Notes: generated by a model not told the origin, from the letters alone. DNA of 64,000 nucleotides from Ligustrum vulgare (GCA_963555705.1 OY743169.1:10292014-10356013), one strand, 5' to 3'; shown: positions 47,355-59,514, numbered from the stretch's first letter. A program made the numbers and translations.

Positions 47355-47722
47355 ATAAAAGGCAGTGTCCTGAAATTTTTTCATTTTTCGATTTTGGACT
47401 CCGTTTTCGATCCCTAAACACATCCAAATGCATGCAACCAACTTCTAAACTATATGTACATGTCCTAAGCTAGATTCTCAAGTGGAAGATTGTAATGATA
47501 AATGACAAAACAAATAATAATGCAATATAGAAACTAAAAGTGCAAAAACATGCAAAATAGAATACTAGAATTATTTAAAGCACATAACAACTCAATGCAT
47601 GCATTCTAAATATACTAGTGCTCCTAAAATGCACTGTCAAGCAACTAAACAACAATTAAGCAATAAAATAACTCAAAAGCAACAAACTAAATAACTAAAG
47701 AAAATGGGTTTGAAAAATTGGG

Positions 47723-48242
47723 TTGCCTCCCAACAAGCGCTTCATTTATAGTCTAGAGCTAGACTTTTTGGCAAACATTTCTCAAGGTGGTTTTAGATTG
47801 GATGGTGTAGCCTCATCATCTGCCCTTACCTTGTATTCATACCTCTCCCAGTACGCCAATTCCAACTCGACATCTATCCTGGAGCAATTTTTTAGTTCTG
47901 GTTCATGGACATCAAATTGCAACATTGTAAAAGTCACCTCTTGATTTTCGGCCCGCAGCACTACATCTCCTTTTTCTACATCAATTAATGCTCGTGCAGT
48001 GGCTAGGAATGGCCGACCAAGTATCAAAGGCAAATTCTTATTTTCCTCCATATCTAAGATGATAAAGTCCCCTGGGAATATGAATTTGTGAACTTTCACC
48101 AATACATCCTCCACAACTCCATATGGGTGACAGATTGAACGATCAGCCAGTTACAATCTGATATTGCTTTCCTTTGGTTCACTCAGTCCCAATTTCTTGT
48201 ATAAAGACAGGGGCATCAGATTTATACTTGCACCTAGGTCAC
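47723..48242 (-). pseudogene. Protease remnant and pol tail of element B (3' half)
   Basis: Minus-strand reading gives CDLGASINLMPLSLYKKLG immediately left of element D, then a frame break. It resumes with EDVLVKVHKFIFPGDFIILD and LPLILGRPFLATARALIDVE. Then NLKPP joins, without any RT, to the tail motif of Athila pol. Element D interrupts it in the codons just before the CDLGAS active-site region. Confidence 0.8.
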
Positions 48243-49501
48243 TGTAGCGCCCCGAGTTCTAAATACCCGGTTCACCACGTCATTTTCTGTTCTGAATTTA
48301 AACATAATAATCTAGCGGAAGAAATATTTGAAATTCATTTTTGGCAACAATAAATAAACTGTAATGGCCGATAAAATTGAAAAACATTTATGAAAAACAA
48401 TTCGAACCATTAATTTTTGTAAAGCAGTTGACAATGTCACAACTTCTCGAATAACTGAAATTCTCAAAATTATCCAATGTTTGAAAATACGGAAAACATT
48501 AAAGTAAGACATCTCAACCATTTAACGGTTATTGCCACCATCATCCATCACTTGCCACGGTCTCCGAAATCTGCAAGTGTTGTAAAAATAGACATGAGCA
48601 TTTCATAGAAATACTCAGTAGACTCATCGCCCATTAATTAACCTACAATATAATTGAACACATAAATGCAGGCTCTTTAGAAACATAGGGCGTGGGTAGT
48701 CTCTTCTTGTGCATTAAAGCACGGGGCTTATTTTGAAAATCATAGGCTCTTTAGAAAATCGGGTGTGGGTAGTCTCGTCTCTCGTGCTCATGAGGCACGT
48801 ATGTTATGCATAACATCATCATTTCTTGTAGCTGATTGGGCTCCCTCAAGGGGCCTTTTCCCAATCTTGCCCGTATACTCATATCATCATTATTCCTGAC
48901 GAGGGAATATAGGCTCATTTTCATGAAAATGACTTTTCACAAGTCACATAACATTCAACCATTATTTCCGAAGAAATACATTTTCATTTCTTTTCATAAA
49001 AATGACCTTCACGGGTCACATGACATTCACATGCAATCATAATTTAAATCAATTAATAGGGGCGAGTCTACCTTAAACTTGACGAGTGTGGTTGAGCGGG
49101 AAACGACTTCCATTCTTTAATTCTCCGTACGCTTCGTCTGGCCACTTAGAAGATTTAGTCGAATTAGTCTTTTGAAATTTATAGTTAAAATGATAAATTA
49201 CAATTTAGGGACTGAAATCGACGTTATGAAAGTTGAGGGACTAAAATGGATCATTCGAAAGCTGAGGGACCAAAATGAATACTGTGAAAGTTGAGGGGCT
49301 AAAACGTAAATTTTCAAATGTTGGGTCGAAGCTCAAAATGAATATTAAATTGTAGGGCTAAAAGAATAGATTTTAAAAATGACGGGACTGATTAAAATCA
49401 TTTAAAACTTAAGGGCTGAAATTATAAGTTTTTAAAGCTATAGGGGCTGATTTGAAACAATTTAAAACTTTGGGGGCTTAAAAGTAAATTTTATAAAAAT
49501 C

Positions 49502-49543
<42 letters not shown>

Positions 49544-51227
49544 TATCAGTACAGAGGGAGAGAGAGAACGCAGCGGCGCACTGCGAGCAGGGTCCTGCCG
49601 GGGTTAAACGCCGGCGATTTCGACGGCGCCGGGTGCGTCGGTTGGCTCACAAGGATGGGGATTCAGATTTGAGGGATTAGGTGCGAGTTTTGAGTGCGAA
49701 ACCGTGGTGCAACCGAGGCTTGATTCGCGATTTTTCGGCGAGTAGGCGGCGTTGATCGAGGTAAGCAGGGGTGGCCCTGGCCCTATGCAGTCAATGCAAT
49801 TGCATAAGGCCCCCAAGGTGTGAAGGCCCCCAAAAGTGTATAAGGTCTAGCAGTTTAGTCTAATAGATATTTCAAAGTTTCTAAAAAAAAACCTATGTCA
49901 TCAAAAAATGTTAGAAGAGTAAATTTAATTTCATATCTTGACGGTTTACGTTATTATTAAACAATTTTATTTAATAATTTTTTCGTTCAAGGGCCCCATT
50001 TAAAATTTCGCATAAAGGCCCCTAATTTTTTGGACGCTCCAGGGCCGGCCCTGGAGGTAAGTTACTGGGTAAGTTGTGTTTGGGGTTTTTGGGTTTGATT
50101 CTTGGGGTTGATTCTGATTTTGGAAGTGGGATGGCCGACGAGCAGTAGGCGGGTTTGGATGTGGTTCGGTGATGGATTCTTGGGTTGGGCAGTGGCGGTT
50201 TCGAACGGTGGTTGGTGGTTGGTGGTGGTGCTTGGTGAGTGTTTTGGTTTGGATTGTACAGTGGGCTGAACTGGAATTGGTGGTGGTTTTGGTGCTGATG
50301 ATGGTTCTGGCTACGTGAGGGAGAAGGAAGAGCAAACCTTCCCTAGGCTGAAATGCTAGATTGGAGGGTGGAAATGGGACTGCAAATGGAGGTGGGAGGA
50401 GGCTGCTGGTGGATGCTAAACTGAAATTGTACAGAGTGGTTTTGGGTGGTGACTTCGGTTGAAAAATTGAGATGGCTATGGTGTATGAAATTCGATTTCT
50501 TATGGTGCAGTGTTAAATTGGATGGTGGAGATTCTGCAGTGAGGTTTGGATTGTGATTGCAGACGGTTGGCAGTGAATTTCCGGTGGTGATCTGATTGGC
50601 AGAAATCAGATTGGCAGTGATGGAAATTCCGATGGTGGTGATGATGCTGGGTGGAACGGTTGGTGCAGTATTGTGAGGTTGGACTGTGGTTTGCAGATTG
50701 GAGATGATGATGGCTGCTGCTGTGATTTGGGAACTCAGTTGCAGAGAATTTGAGGATTTGTGATGATGAAGTTGATGTTTGGCAATTAAAGAGGATAGTG
50801 GATACATAATAATGATGTGGTAGGTGGAGAGTTAGGTTGTAATGGGGTGGAGAAAGTGGAGTTAGTGGGGAAAATTTATGTAGGATTAATTTTTTGATTA
50901 TGATAAATATTGGACTAAAAATAAATTTGAGAATAAATAAATATTGGGATAAAAATTGAATTTCGTATTTGAACTTGAAATAATTTAGATAAGGAAAATT
51001 TGAATTTAAAATGATTTTGAAAATAATACTTTGAATAAATAATTAAAATAACATAATTTTAGAAATTCGGACATTTAATTTAAAAATCGAATGAATTTAA
51101 CATTTCTCGACTTGGCTAGACGAATCCGTCGCGGCGTTAACTTCAAAATAATGAGTGAGATAGTAGCAACAAGATTTTCTAAATATTAAAATAATTATTA
51201 ATTGCGTAAAAATTCTTGGTCGCTACA
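48243..51227 (-). repeat. 3' LTR of element D
   Basis: Nearly identical to 55599-58587. It contains a series of GAGGGACTAAAATG-type short repeats (49210-49330), a (TA)n tract (49501-49533) and a nested hAT MITE (49766-50053). Open frames on the minus strand at 50000-50807 are low-complexity His/Pro/Thr-rich and are repeated in the other LTR, so they are not genes. Confidence 0.95.
49766..50053. mobile_element. hAT-type MITE inside the 3' LTR of D (288 bp)
   Basis: Ends CAGGGGTGGCCCTGG and (right, reverse complement) CAGGGCCGGCCCTGG, flanked by a perfect 8-bp duplication GAGGTAAG (49758-49765 and 50054-50061). 8-bp duplications and CAGGG ends identify the hAT superfamily. Confidence 0.92.
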
Positions 51228-51239
51228 ACCTTACCCCTT

Positions 51240-52120
51240 TAAAATAATTTCGTCCTCGAAATTTAAATTTACTTGATCTTATGATATCTGGATATTTAAC
51301 CAGAATCTCTTCTTCTTTCTTTCTCTCAGGTAGCATCATCGCTACCATGTCTAACCCACTGGACTTTGACTAATAGAATCTCTTTGTTTCTTAAGACATG
51401 GACTTTTCTCTATATTATGCACATAGGTGCCTCTTCATAAATCAAATATTTCTGAACTGCAAGGGACTGATCATTCATCACATGACTATGATCACGAACA
51501 TATTCTCTCAATAGAGAAACATGAAAAACATTGTGAACAGCTACAAGTTCTGGTGGCAAAGCCAACAATAAGCCACATTATCCACTTCTCTAGTATTTCA
51601 AATGGTCCGATGAAACGAGGCCTTAATTTCTCTTTTCTTGCCGAAACAAAAAGTACTCTTCATAGGAGCTACTTTCAAGAACACTTTCTCTCTAATCTCA
51701 AACATTTAGTCTTTTATTCTTTGATCGGCATAACTATTCTGTCTGTCTTGGGCAACTTTAATCTGTAATCTGATCTTCTTGATAACATCAACTGTTTTCT
51801 CAATTAATTCTGAACCCAATAATTTCCTCTCATTAACTTCATCCCAATAGTTTGGCGATTAACATCTCTACCCATACAGTGCTTCGTATGGCGACATATC
51901 AATGGTAGCCCGAAAACTGTTATTGTAGGCAAATTCTACTAATGGAAAAATGTGTCTCTCAATTACCATTCAAGTCTAGCATACAGGCTCTAAGCATATC
52001 TTCCAGCGTCTGAATGGTGCGTTCGGACTGCCCGTCTGTCAGGGGATGGTAGGCAGTACTAAAATTTAATTTAGTACCCATTGCCACAAGAAAACTCTTC
52101 CAAATCTCAAGGTAAAAAAA
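51240..52120 (-). pseudogene. Integrase C-terminal remnant of element D
   Basis: Minus-strand pieces give STAYHPLTDGQSERTIQTLE, the end of the rve core with its catalytic Glu in QSE. Then come MLRACMLDLNGN, a stop, and PLVEFAYNNSFRATIDMSPY and EALYG. These are standard chromovirus integrase sequences. Stops and frameshifts abound. About 1.1 kb downstream of the core should lie a chromodomain, and I do not recognise one. Confidence 0.8.
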
Positions 52121-55100
52121 ATTCTCGAATCTCTATCTGAAAAACGGACATTAGCAATCCATGAAATCGAACAACTCCTCTAATATATATTTGTACCTCA
52201 TACAAAGCTATCAAAAAGGCGCTTGATAACTATTGAGTAGAACTCAATCGATCATTTTACATTGTCCAACTTATAAACTCATTCATTGACCTTCTATTTC
52301 CAACCTTTCAAGAATCTATACTGATATCGAATCCACGATATAAATATCAATCATTCCAATGCTTAAACTAAAAATCAAGAAGATTGATCAAGATAAAACC
52401 TCATTATCCAAAATATAGAAACGAAGTATCAATTCCAAAATATTGAGTACAACCCAAACTTGGCAGAATCTTTCTGAAAAGGATTTACAAACGTAATCAT
52501 TTCTAAACTCATCTGAAATTTCCTTTTCAAAATTGGAGAAATTCAAACTTGAATCCTTTAGTCCAGACTTCTAAATCATGCATCAAGTACCATGTATCAC
52601 ATACTCATTCTAGTCGAGGACTAATGTATTAACTTAAAACAGCATCATAAGGATCAAATATGATATCATCAAATCTAAGAAACCTCACTAACTTCCCAAT
52701 CTGAAGCTCAAGATACAATTTTCCATGTTCTCCCAAACTTCAATTCATGTCACACTATGAACAATACTCTAATTAAGTCCCTCACCATTTAATAAGACTT
52801 CTGCGAACCATATTCGCTTCCTCATAAAGTTTACTTAACCCAACGATACAATCTCATTATAAGTAAAAGTCACACAATTGATCATCTCAAGTTTTCCATT
52901 ATTGTTGCAAAATATTTTACTCACATCAAAAGTACAGCCGATAATAAGTAATCGAAACTGCATAACCAAAATCTTAAATAAATTCGTATATCTTATGACT
53001 CAAAATGAAGATTCCAAATCGCAAGTAATATTCCACCATAATTCAATAAACCATCAAAATAAGATCAATTTACTCAATATATTCACACAATCCTTCACGG
53101 GATAACCATAACATCTATTAACCGTCTAGTCACCATATCTTGTAGTAATCATGTAACATGTCACTTATCATCGCATCATATGACCTCAAATAATCATATC
53201 AATCTCTCTAAGATTTCAATATAGTAACCATCATATCTATCACGAAATCCTTATACGTCAATCTGCTCACTAAGATTATATATCAATCTCTCAAACTAAA
53301 CAAATCTTGGATTCTGCCATATGTCACTCTTTCTGCACACTACTCCATAATAAGTCATTACTGTGAAGTCTGATCCCCATTCCACAAATTCTATCCATAA
53401 GGACAAATACATAAAATTTCATTTCTTATTCTTGACCCAAATACCATCAGTAATAATTTCCAAAATTTCAAGGTATGATCTTATCATAAACTTTCCTCCG
53501 ATCAAATGCGTTACTTCTGCAATACTCCAACAATTTTAGGACCTGGTAAAAAAAATTTCCTTTCATCAATTTCATCAAACAATTTCTCTCATGATCTTCT
53601 AATATCATAAATGGAAATTTAATGTACACCAATGAATCATTCAAATTACGAGGAAACCCTGATTTATTTCCATGACTGCGACTCATCTTTCTTCAAATTT
53701 CATTTAGAACCAAACATAGCATAACTTATTCCTGAAAAGTCAACTTATTTCATAATCTCAATATATCATCACCTTTAGTTCTCACCATCACATTATTCCT
53801 TATAATCATCTATTGTACCTTTTATACTCAAATGACCTTATGACAGTCATCATAATCTCTCATAATCCCAAACATTCGATCATATGTCTCCAAATTCTCA
53901 CTTCGAATAAATGGTTACTCCTTTAAGGCATCTCACCATAAAATACTTCCAATATCTCTCGTTCATGATAACTGACTTCCCAAATAATCATATTACTTGT
54001 AAAAAAAAAAAAAAAAAACAAATCTTTAACACATCATCTACTAAATCAACTTCCAAAGTAAATCAACAGTAATATCGCATACCATCATAGTTTATAATAT
54101 TCTCCAATATGAGTGCTCATTTCCAACTAATAATCAATTCGTTCTCAAAAATAATTAAGATCCTTCCCAATATTGCCATAATATTTGTCATCACTATCTT
54201 TCAAAATATAACTTGACATTTCCAAATGTATGCATCAATTCTTCACATCACTTCATGTATTCCTTAAGATCCCAGTAGTTGTATACATCATATTATTCTT
54301 GAAATTGTGAAACAATGAGAGTATATCAATAGGACTATATCCATTACGAAAAATGATCACACTTCAAAGAAGTCAAAAATATCTCAAAAGTCATTATCTC
54401 CTTATATCATTTACTAAATCTTGCTTGGGGTGTAAATGAACTTGCAAGTCTAACCTCAATTCCTTTAGTGGGTTGTTTTACCATACCATGCTCTTAACTC
54501 AAAATGATAATATTCTGGGCAGAGTCTCCCTTGTAATTTGGACTAATCCAACCCGTAGGTATACTTTATAACCAACAATAACAACCTGTAGTTATACTCC
54601 ACATCTGACCACCACGATTTAAATATTGACAACAATTCCAACAAACTTCAATTCCATCAAAATATCCCAAGAATAAATTCATAATTCCTTAACATAACAA
54701 TTTCAAATCATAGTTTCCAATATCACAATATCACTTCCTTCAATACATTAATTGGCTCAAATGACAACCCATTGTCATACTTATAAAATATATGACACAA
54801 ATCAAAATTCCAAAATTTCTTAATTACAAGATCAAACAACATTATAAATTTCTCTTAAAATAGATGAATAATTCACTTATAATCTTAACATCTCATAAAA
54901 CTTCATAAAATTGGCTTGCTATTTCTCGTTTAATCTGAACGATAGATAATCTGAACATATTGTCTAATCATTTCTGTTGACTTCTCATACTTAGTGCCAT
55001 GTCTAAAATCAATTATGCAAAGTCCAGTTAGGGTTCATCATTTCTAAACTTGAGGACAAAAATTATTTTGAAATCATTCTTAAATCATATTATTCCCATT

Positions 55101-55561
55101 ATACTCAACACTCGTTCTCTTTCTTTTCTTTTTCTTTCTGAAAAACTTTCTCATTATACTTCAAAACTCATTTCTTTCTTTCTTTCTGAAAATTTTTTTC
55201 GTTATGCTTCAAAACTCATTTCTTTCATATTCGGATACAATCTCTTCTTCTTTAGTGACGACCCGGCTCCCTCGCTGGGGTCTTCTCCGAGTCGTACTCA
55301 TAGTCTAAAACATATAAATTATGACAAGCATAACAACATCATAAATCTTCTTTCTCATAAATCATTAAAATAAGTATCCGAAATACTCTTCATTCTTTCT
55401 CATAAATCAGTAAATAAGTATTCGAAATACTGAAATAACTTTAAACATCATAAACTTCTTTACCTCGGAGTTGGTGGAACGAGTGATGGTAGTGGCAATC
55501 TTCATCAATAATAATTTAATAATGTAAAATATGTCTTCGAAACTATCTTTGAAAACTTTTG
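52121..55561. other. Interior of element D without recognisable coding sequence
   Basis: About 3.4 kb where gag, protease, RT and RNase H should be. The plus strand is strikingly poor in G and rich in A, T and C, with stops in all frames. I could not identify any RT motif with confidence. An A run lies at 54002-54018. Confidence 0.6.
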
Positions 55562-55597
55562 CCAGTCTACAGAAACGCAGACTGGCTCTGATACCAA
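55562..55597 (-). other. PBS of element D with an adjacent hairpin
   Basis: Minus strand TTGGTATCAGAGCC (55597-55584) begins one base after the LTR. CCAGTCT (55562-55568) and AGACTGG (55579-55585) form a 7-bp inverted repeat overlapping the PBS edge. Confidence 0.85.
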
Positions 55598-55598
55598 C

Positions 55599-56857
55599 TG
55601 TAGCGCCCCGAGTTCTAAATACCCGGTTCACCACGTCATTTTCTGGTCTGAATTTAAACATAATAATCTAGCGGAAGAAATATTTGAAATTCATTTTTGG
55701 CAACAATAAATAAACTGTAATGGCCGATAAAATTGAAAAACATTTATGAAAAACAATTCGAACCATTAATTTTTGTAAAGCAGTTGACAATGTCACAACT
55801 TCTCGAATAACTGAAATTCTCAAAATTATCCAATGTTTGAAAATACGGAAAACATTAAAGTAAGACATCTCAACCATTTAACGGTTATTGCCACCATCAT
55901 CCATCACTTGCCACGGTCTCCGAAATCTGCAAGTGTTGTAAAAATAGACATGAGCATTTCATAGAAATACTCAGTAGACTCATCGCCCATTAATTAACCT
56001 ACAATATAATTGAACACATAAATGCAGGCTCTTTAGAAACATAGGGCGTGGGTAGTCTCTTCTTGTGCATTAAAGCACGGGGCTTATTTTGAAAATCATA
56101 GGCTCTTTAGAAAATCGGGTGTGGGTAGTCTCGTCTCTCGTGCTCATGAGGCACGTATGTTATGCATAACATCATCATTTCTTGTAGCTGATTGGGCTCC
56201 CTCAAGGGGCCTTTTCCCAATCTTGCCCGTATACTCATATCATCATTATTCCTGACGAGGGAATATAGGCTCATTTTCATGAAAATGACTTTTCACAAGT
56301 CACATAACATTCAACCATTATTTCCGAAGAAATACATTCTCATTTCTTTTCATAAAAATGACCTTCACGGGTCACATGACATTCACATGCAATCATAATT
56401 TAAATCAATTAATAGGGGCGAGTCTACCTTAAACTTGACGAGTGTGGTTGAGCGGGAAACGACTTCCATTCTTTAATTCTCCGTACGCTTCGTCTGGCCA
56501 ATTAGAAGATTTAGTCGAATTAGTCTTTTGAAATTTATAGTTAAAATGATAAATTACAATTTAGGGACTGAAATCGACGTTATGAAAGTTGAGGGACTAA
56601 AATGGATCATTCGAAAGCTGAGGGACCAAAATGAATACTGTGAAAGTTGAGGGGCTAAAACGTAAATTTTCAAATGTTGGGTCGAAGCTCAAAATGAATA
56701 TTAAATTGTAGGGCTAAAAGAATAGATTTTAAAAATGACGGGACTGATTAAAATCATTTAAAACTTAAGGGCTGAAATTATAAGTTTTTAAAGCTATAGG
56801 GGCTGATTTGAAACAATTTAAAACTTTGGGGGTTTAAAAGTAAATTTTATAAAAATC

Positions 56858-56903
<46 letters not shown>

Positions 56904-58587
56904 TATCAGTACAGAGGGAGAGAGAGAACGCAGCGGCGCACTGCGAGCAGGGTCCTGCCGGGGTTAAACGCCGGCGATTTCGACGGCGCCGGGTGCGTCG
57001 GTTGGCTCACAAGGATGGGGATTCAGATTTGAGGGATTAGGTGCGAGTTTTGAGTGCGAAACCGTGGTGCAACCGAGGCTTGATTCGCGATTTTTCGGCG
57101 AGTAGGCGGCGTTGATCGAGGTAAGCAGGGGTGGCCCTGGCCCTATGCAGTCAATGCAATTGCATAAGGCCCCCAAGGTGTGAAGGCCCCCAAAAGTGTA
57201 TAAGGTCTAGCAGTTTAGTCTAATAGATATTTCAAAGTTTCTAAAAAAAAACCTATGTCATCAAAAAATGTTAGAAGAGTAAATTTAATTTCATATCTTG
57301 ACGGTTTACGTTATTATTAAACAATTTTATTTAATAATTTTTTCGTTCAAGGGCCCCATTTAAAATTTCGCATAAAGGCCCCTAATTTTTTGGACGCTCC
57401 AGGGCCGGCCCTGGAGGTAAGTTACTGGGTAAGTTGTGTTTGGGGTTTTTGGGTTTGATTCTTGGGGTTGATTCTGATTTTGGAAGTGGGATGGCCGACG
57501 AGCAGTAGGCGGGTTTGGATGTGGTTCGGTGATGGATTCTTGGGTTGGGCAGTGGCGGTTTCGAACGGTGGTTGGTGGTTGGTGGTGGTGCTTGGTGAGT
57601 GTTTTGGTTTGGATTGTACAGTGGGCTGAACTGGAATTGGTGGTGGTTTTGGTGCTGATGATGGTTCTGGCTACGTGAGGGAGAAGGAAGAGCAAACCTT
57701 CCCTAGGCTGAAATGCTAGATTGGAGGGTGGAAATGGGACTGCAAATGGAGGTGGGAGGAGGCTGCTGGTGGATGCTAAACTGAAATTGTACAGAGTGGT
57801 TTTGGGTGGTGACTTCGGTTGAAAAATTGAGATGGCTATGGTGTATGAAATTCGATTTCTTATGGTGCAGTGTTAAATTGGATGGTGGAGATTCTGCAGT
57901 GAGGTTTGGATTGTGATTGCAGACGGTTGGCAGTGAATTTCCGGTGGTGATCTGATTGGCAGAAATCAGATTGGCAGTGATGGAAATTCCGGTGGTGGTG
58001 ATGATGCTGGGTGGAACGGTTGGTGCAGTATTGTGAGGTTGGACTGTGGTTTGCAGATTGGAGATGATGATGGCTGCTGCTGTGATTTGGGAACTCAGTT
58101 GCAGAGAATTTGAGGATTTGTGATGATGAAGTTGATGTTTGGCAATTAAAGAGGATAGTGGATACATAATAATGATGTGGTAGGTGGAGAGTTAGGTTGT
58201 AATGGGGTGGAGAAAGTGGAGTTAGTGGGGAAAATTTATGTAGGATTAATTTTTTGATTATGATAAATATTGGACTAAAAATAAATTTGAGAATAAATAA
58301 ATATTGGGATAAAAATTGAATTTCGTATTTGAACTTGAAATAATTTAGATAAGGAAAATTTGAATTTAAAATGATTTTGAAAATAATACTTTGAATAAAT
58401 AATTAAAATAACATAATTTTAGAAATTCGGACATTTAATTTAAAAATCGAATGAATTTAACATTTCTCGACTTGGCTAGACGAATCCGTCGCGGCGTTAA
58501 CTTCAAAATAATGGGTGAGATAGTAGCAACAAGATTTTCTAAATATTAAAATAATTATTAATTGCGTAAAAATTCTTGGTCGCTACA
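55599..58587 (-). repeat. 5' LTR of element D
   Basis: The partner of 48243-51227. Ends and nested features are identical, with the hAT MITE at 57126-57413 and a longer (TA)n tract near 56860-56892. Confidence 0.95.
57126..57413. mobile_element. hAT-type MITE inside the 5' LTR of D (288 bp)
   Basis: Same position, ends and GAGGTAAG duplication (57118-57125, 57414-57421) as in the other LTR, so it was copied with the LTR by reverse transcription. Confidence 0.92.
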
Positions 58588-59007
58588 TCACATAAGACCT
58601 TATTGAATTTTAAATCACCTATAATGCAAGGTATTGAAAAGCTCCCTGGGTCTTTGAGCTTAGGTGGCAGCTTGTTTTGCAAGATTGCGCTGCATTCTTC
58701 ATTTAAAGTGATCTCCTCAAGTTCTCAAGCTTTTTCTTGCTAGACATCATCTTTTTTAGCAGCTTGGCGTAACTTGGGATCTGTGTGATGGCTTCCAAGA
58801 AATGAATATTTATGTGCAGTTTTCTCAGCATGTTCACAAACTTATTAAACTGCTTATCCTCTCTTGTTTTCTTCAGCCTTTGTGGAAATGGAATAGGAGA
58901 CTCGGGAGGCTTAATTTTTGATTTCACCTCATGGTCACCTTCATTTTCAGCCATCTTCTCAACATTCTCCACAACTTTTTCAGGAACTCCAGCTGGCTTT
59001 TCAAGTA
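58588..59007 (-). pseudogene. Late gag/early protease of element B (5' half)
   Basis: The minus strand encodes PIPFPQRLKKTREDKQFNKF, VNMLRKLHINIHFLEAI and PSYAKLLKKMMSSKKKLE, matching the equivalent part of element A near 3715-3890. A frameshift follows KKLENL. The rest (TLNEECSAILQNKLPPKLKD-like) leads into element D. The upstream end is cut off at 59001-59007 by the FAO/LTR copy. Confidence 0.82.
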
Positions 59008-59514
59008 AAGATGATCTGCATTTTGAACCTCTTTACAAGGGCATAATGAATCTAAACCAACCAAAGCAAATAATCTTTGATAAACTTGAGAAATTTGGGT
59101 TTCCTGTTTCCATTTCACATTCCAAAAACCCAAAAATAAAATCATTCAACCCATCTTTTGTTATCTGACAACGCTCCGCAAGTGAAAGTGGATTTTAAGT
59201 CCGAATATCGTTCCCACAGAAATTGTTTTAAATCGTATTTTAGACTACTATCTTAACCGGAACTAGAGAAATTGTTTGAATTTGAGAATTTTGAATTAAA
59301 ATTAAACTAGAAAGAACGAGGAAATTTGATTTAGAGAAAATATGAGAAAAACATGCTAGAATTGAGAATCCACATTTATTCCATTAACTACGCATTAAAT
59401 TAAACATCTAACAATAATTCACGAGGTTTTGAAAATCCATATTCCTAATATTGTCAAGACTCCATTTTGGATAAGAATCAACATCTATTTCTATACACAA
59501 TCCAACTATATTTC
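59001..59514 (+). repeat. Second copy of the FAO exon 3/LTR B junction
   Basis: 59001-59165 repeats FAO exon 3 from 43170, and 59166-59514 repeats the left part of LTR B from 43335. They differ at about ten positions, plus a 20-bp deletion in the U5 block (after GCAAGTG). The left edge joins element B gag directly. The right edge is cut by element C. This is duplicated DNA, not an independent gene. Confidence 0.93.

Larger units (their letters stand above)
44757..47722 (-). other. 3' non-coding region of element B
   Basis: Sequence between the end of pol and the PPT. It contains a 117-bp repeat pair (45366-45482 and 45538-45654), a TGTCCTCAATG/TTCGTCCTCGAAC pattern typical of Athila 3' ends, a palindrome AGTGGTCGACCACT (46544-46557) and two LTR-type palindromes (47313-47354). 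No env-like ORF of convincing length is present. Confidence 0.6.
48243..58587 (-). mobile_element. Ty3/gypsy element D (chromovirus-like), young, non-autonomous, nested in B
   Basis: Two LTRs of 2985 and 2989 bp (48243-51227 and 55599-58587) start TGTAGCG and end CGCTACA, flanked by TCAC on both sides (48239-48242 and 58588-58591). The minus-strand PBS is Met-type at 55597-55584, and a PPT (AAAGGGGTAAGG) with the upstream CGAGGACGAAAT motif lies at 51230-51262. This PPT context is typical of Tekay/Del chromoviruses. Only an integrase remnant is recognisable inside. By eye the LTRs differ at about seven bases plus a TA-repeat length change, so the insertion is recent. Confidence 0.92.
43335..59007 (-). 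mobile_element. Athila-like element B, minus strand, deleted and interrupted
   Basis: 3' LTR at 43335-44756, 3' non-coding region to about 47700, and a protease remnant at 47780-48242 that resumes at 58588-59007 as late gag/early pol. The insertion of element D (48243-58587) splits it. RT, RNase H and integrase are absent: the protease region runs straight into the conserved Athila tail motif (minus strand GCGCTTGTTGGGAGGCAACC, near 47742-47723). The 5' LTR and most of gag are missing, since a second copy of the FAO/LTR junction starts at 59001. B is therefore non-autonomous and dead. Confidence 0.82.

Noticed and set aside
50000..50807. Minus-strand ORFs of 111 and 154 codons in LTR D (and copies at 57360-58167)
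   Set aside because: Low-complexity Pro/Thr/His-rich readings of GGT-rich LTR sequence, present in both LTRs, without domains. Part overlaps a MITE.
58812..59168. Plus-strand 118-codon ORF joining antisense gag to FAO exon 3
   Set aside because: A chimera created by the duplication junction. The first half is antisense of B gag.
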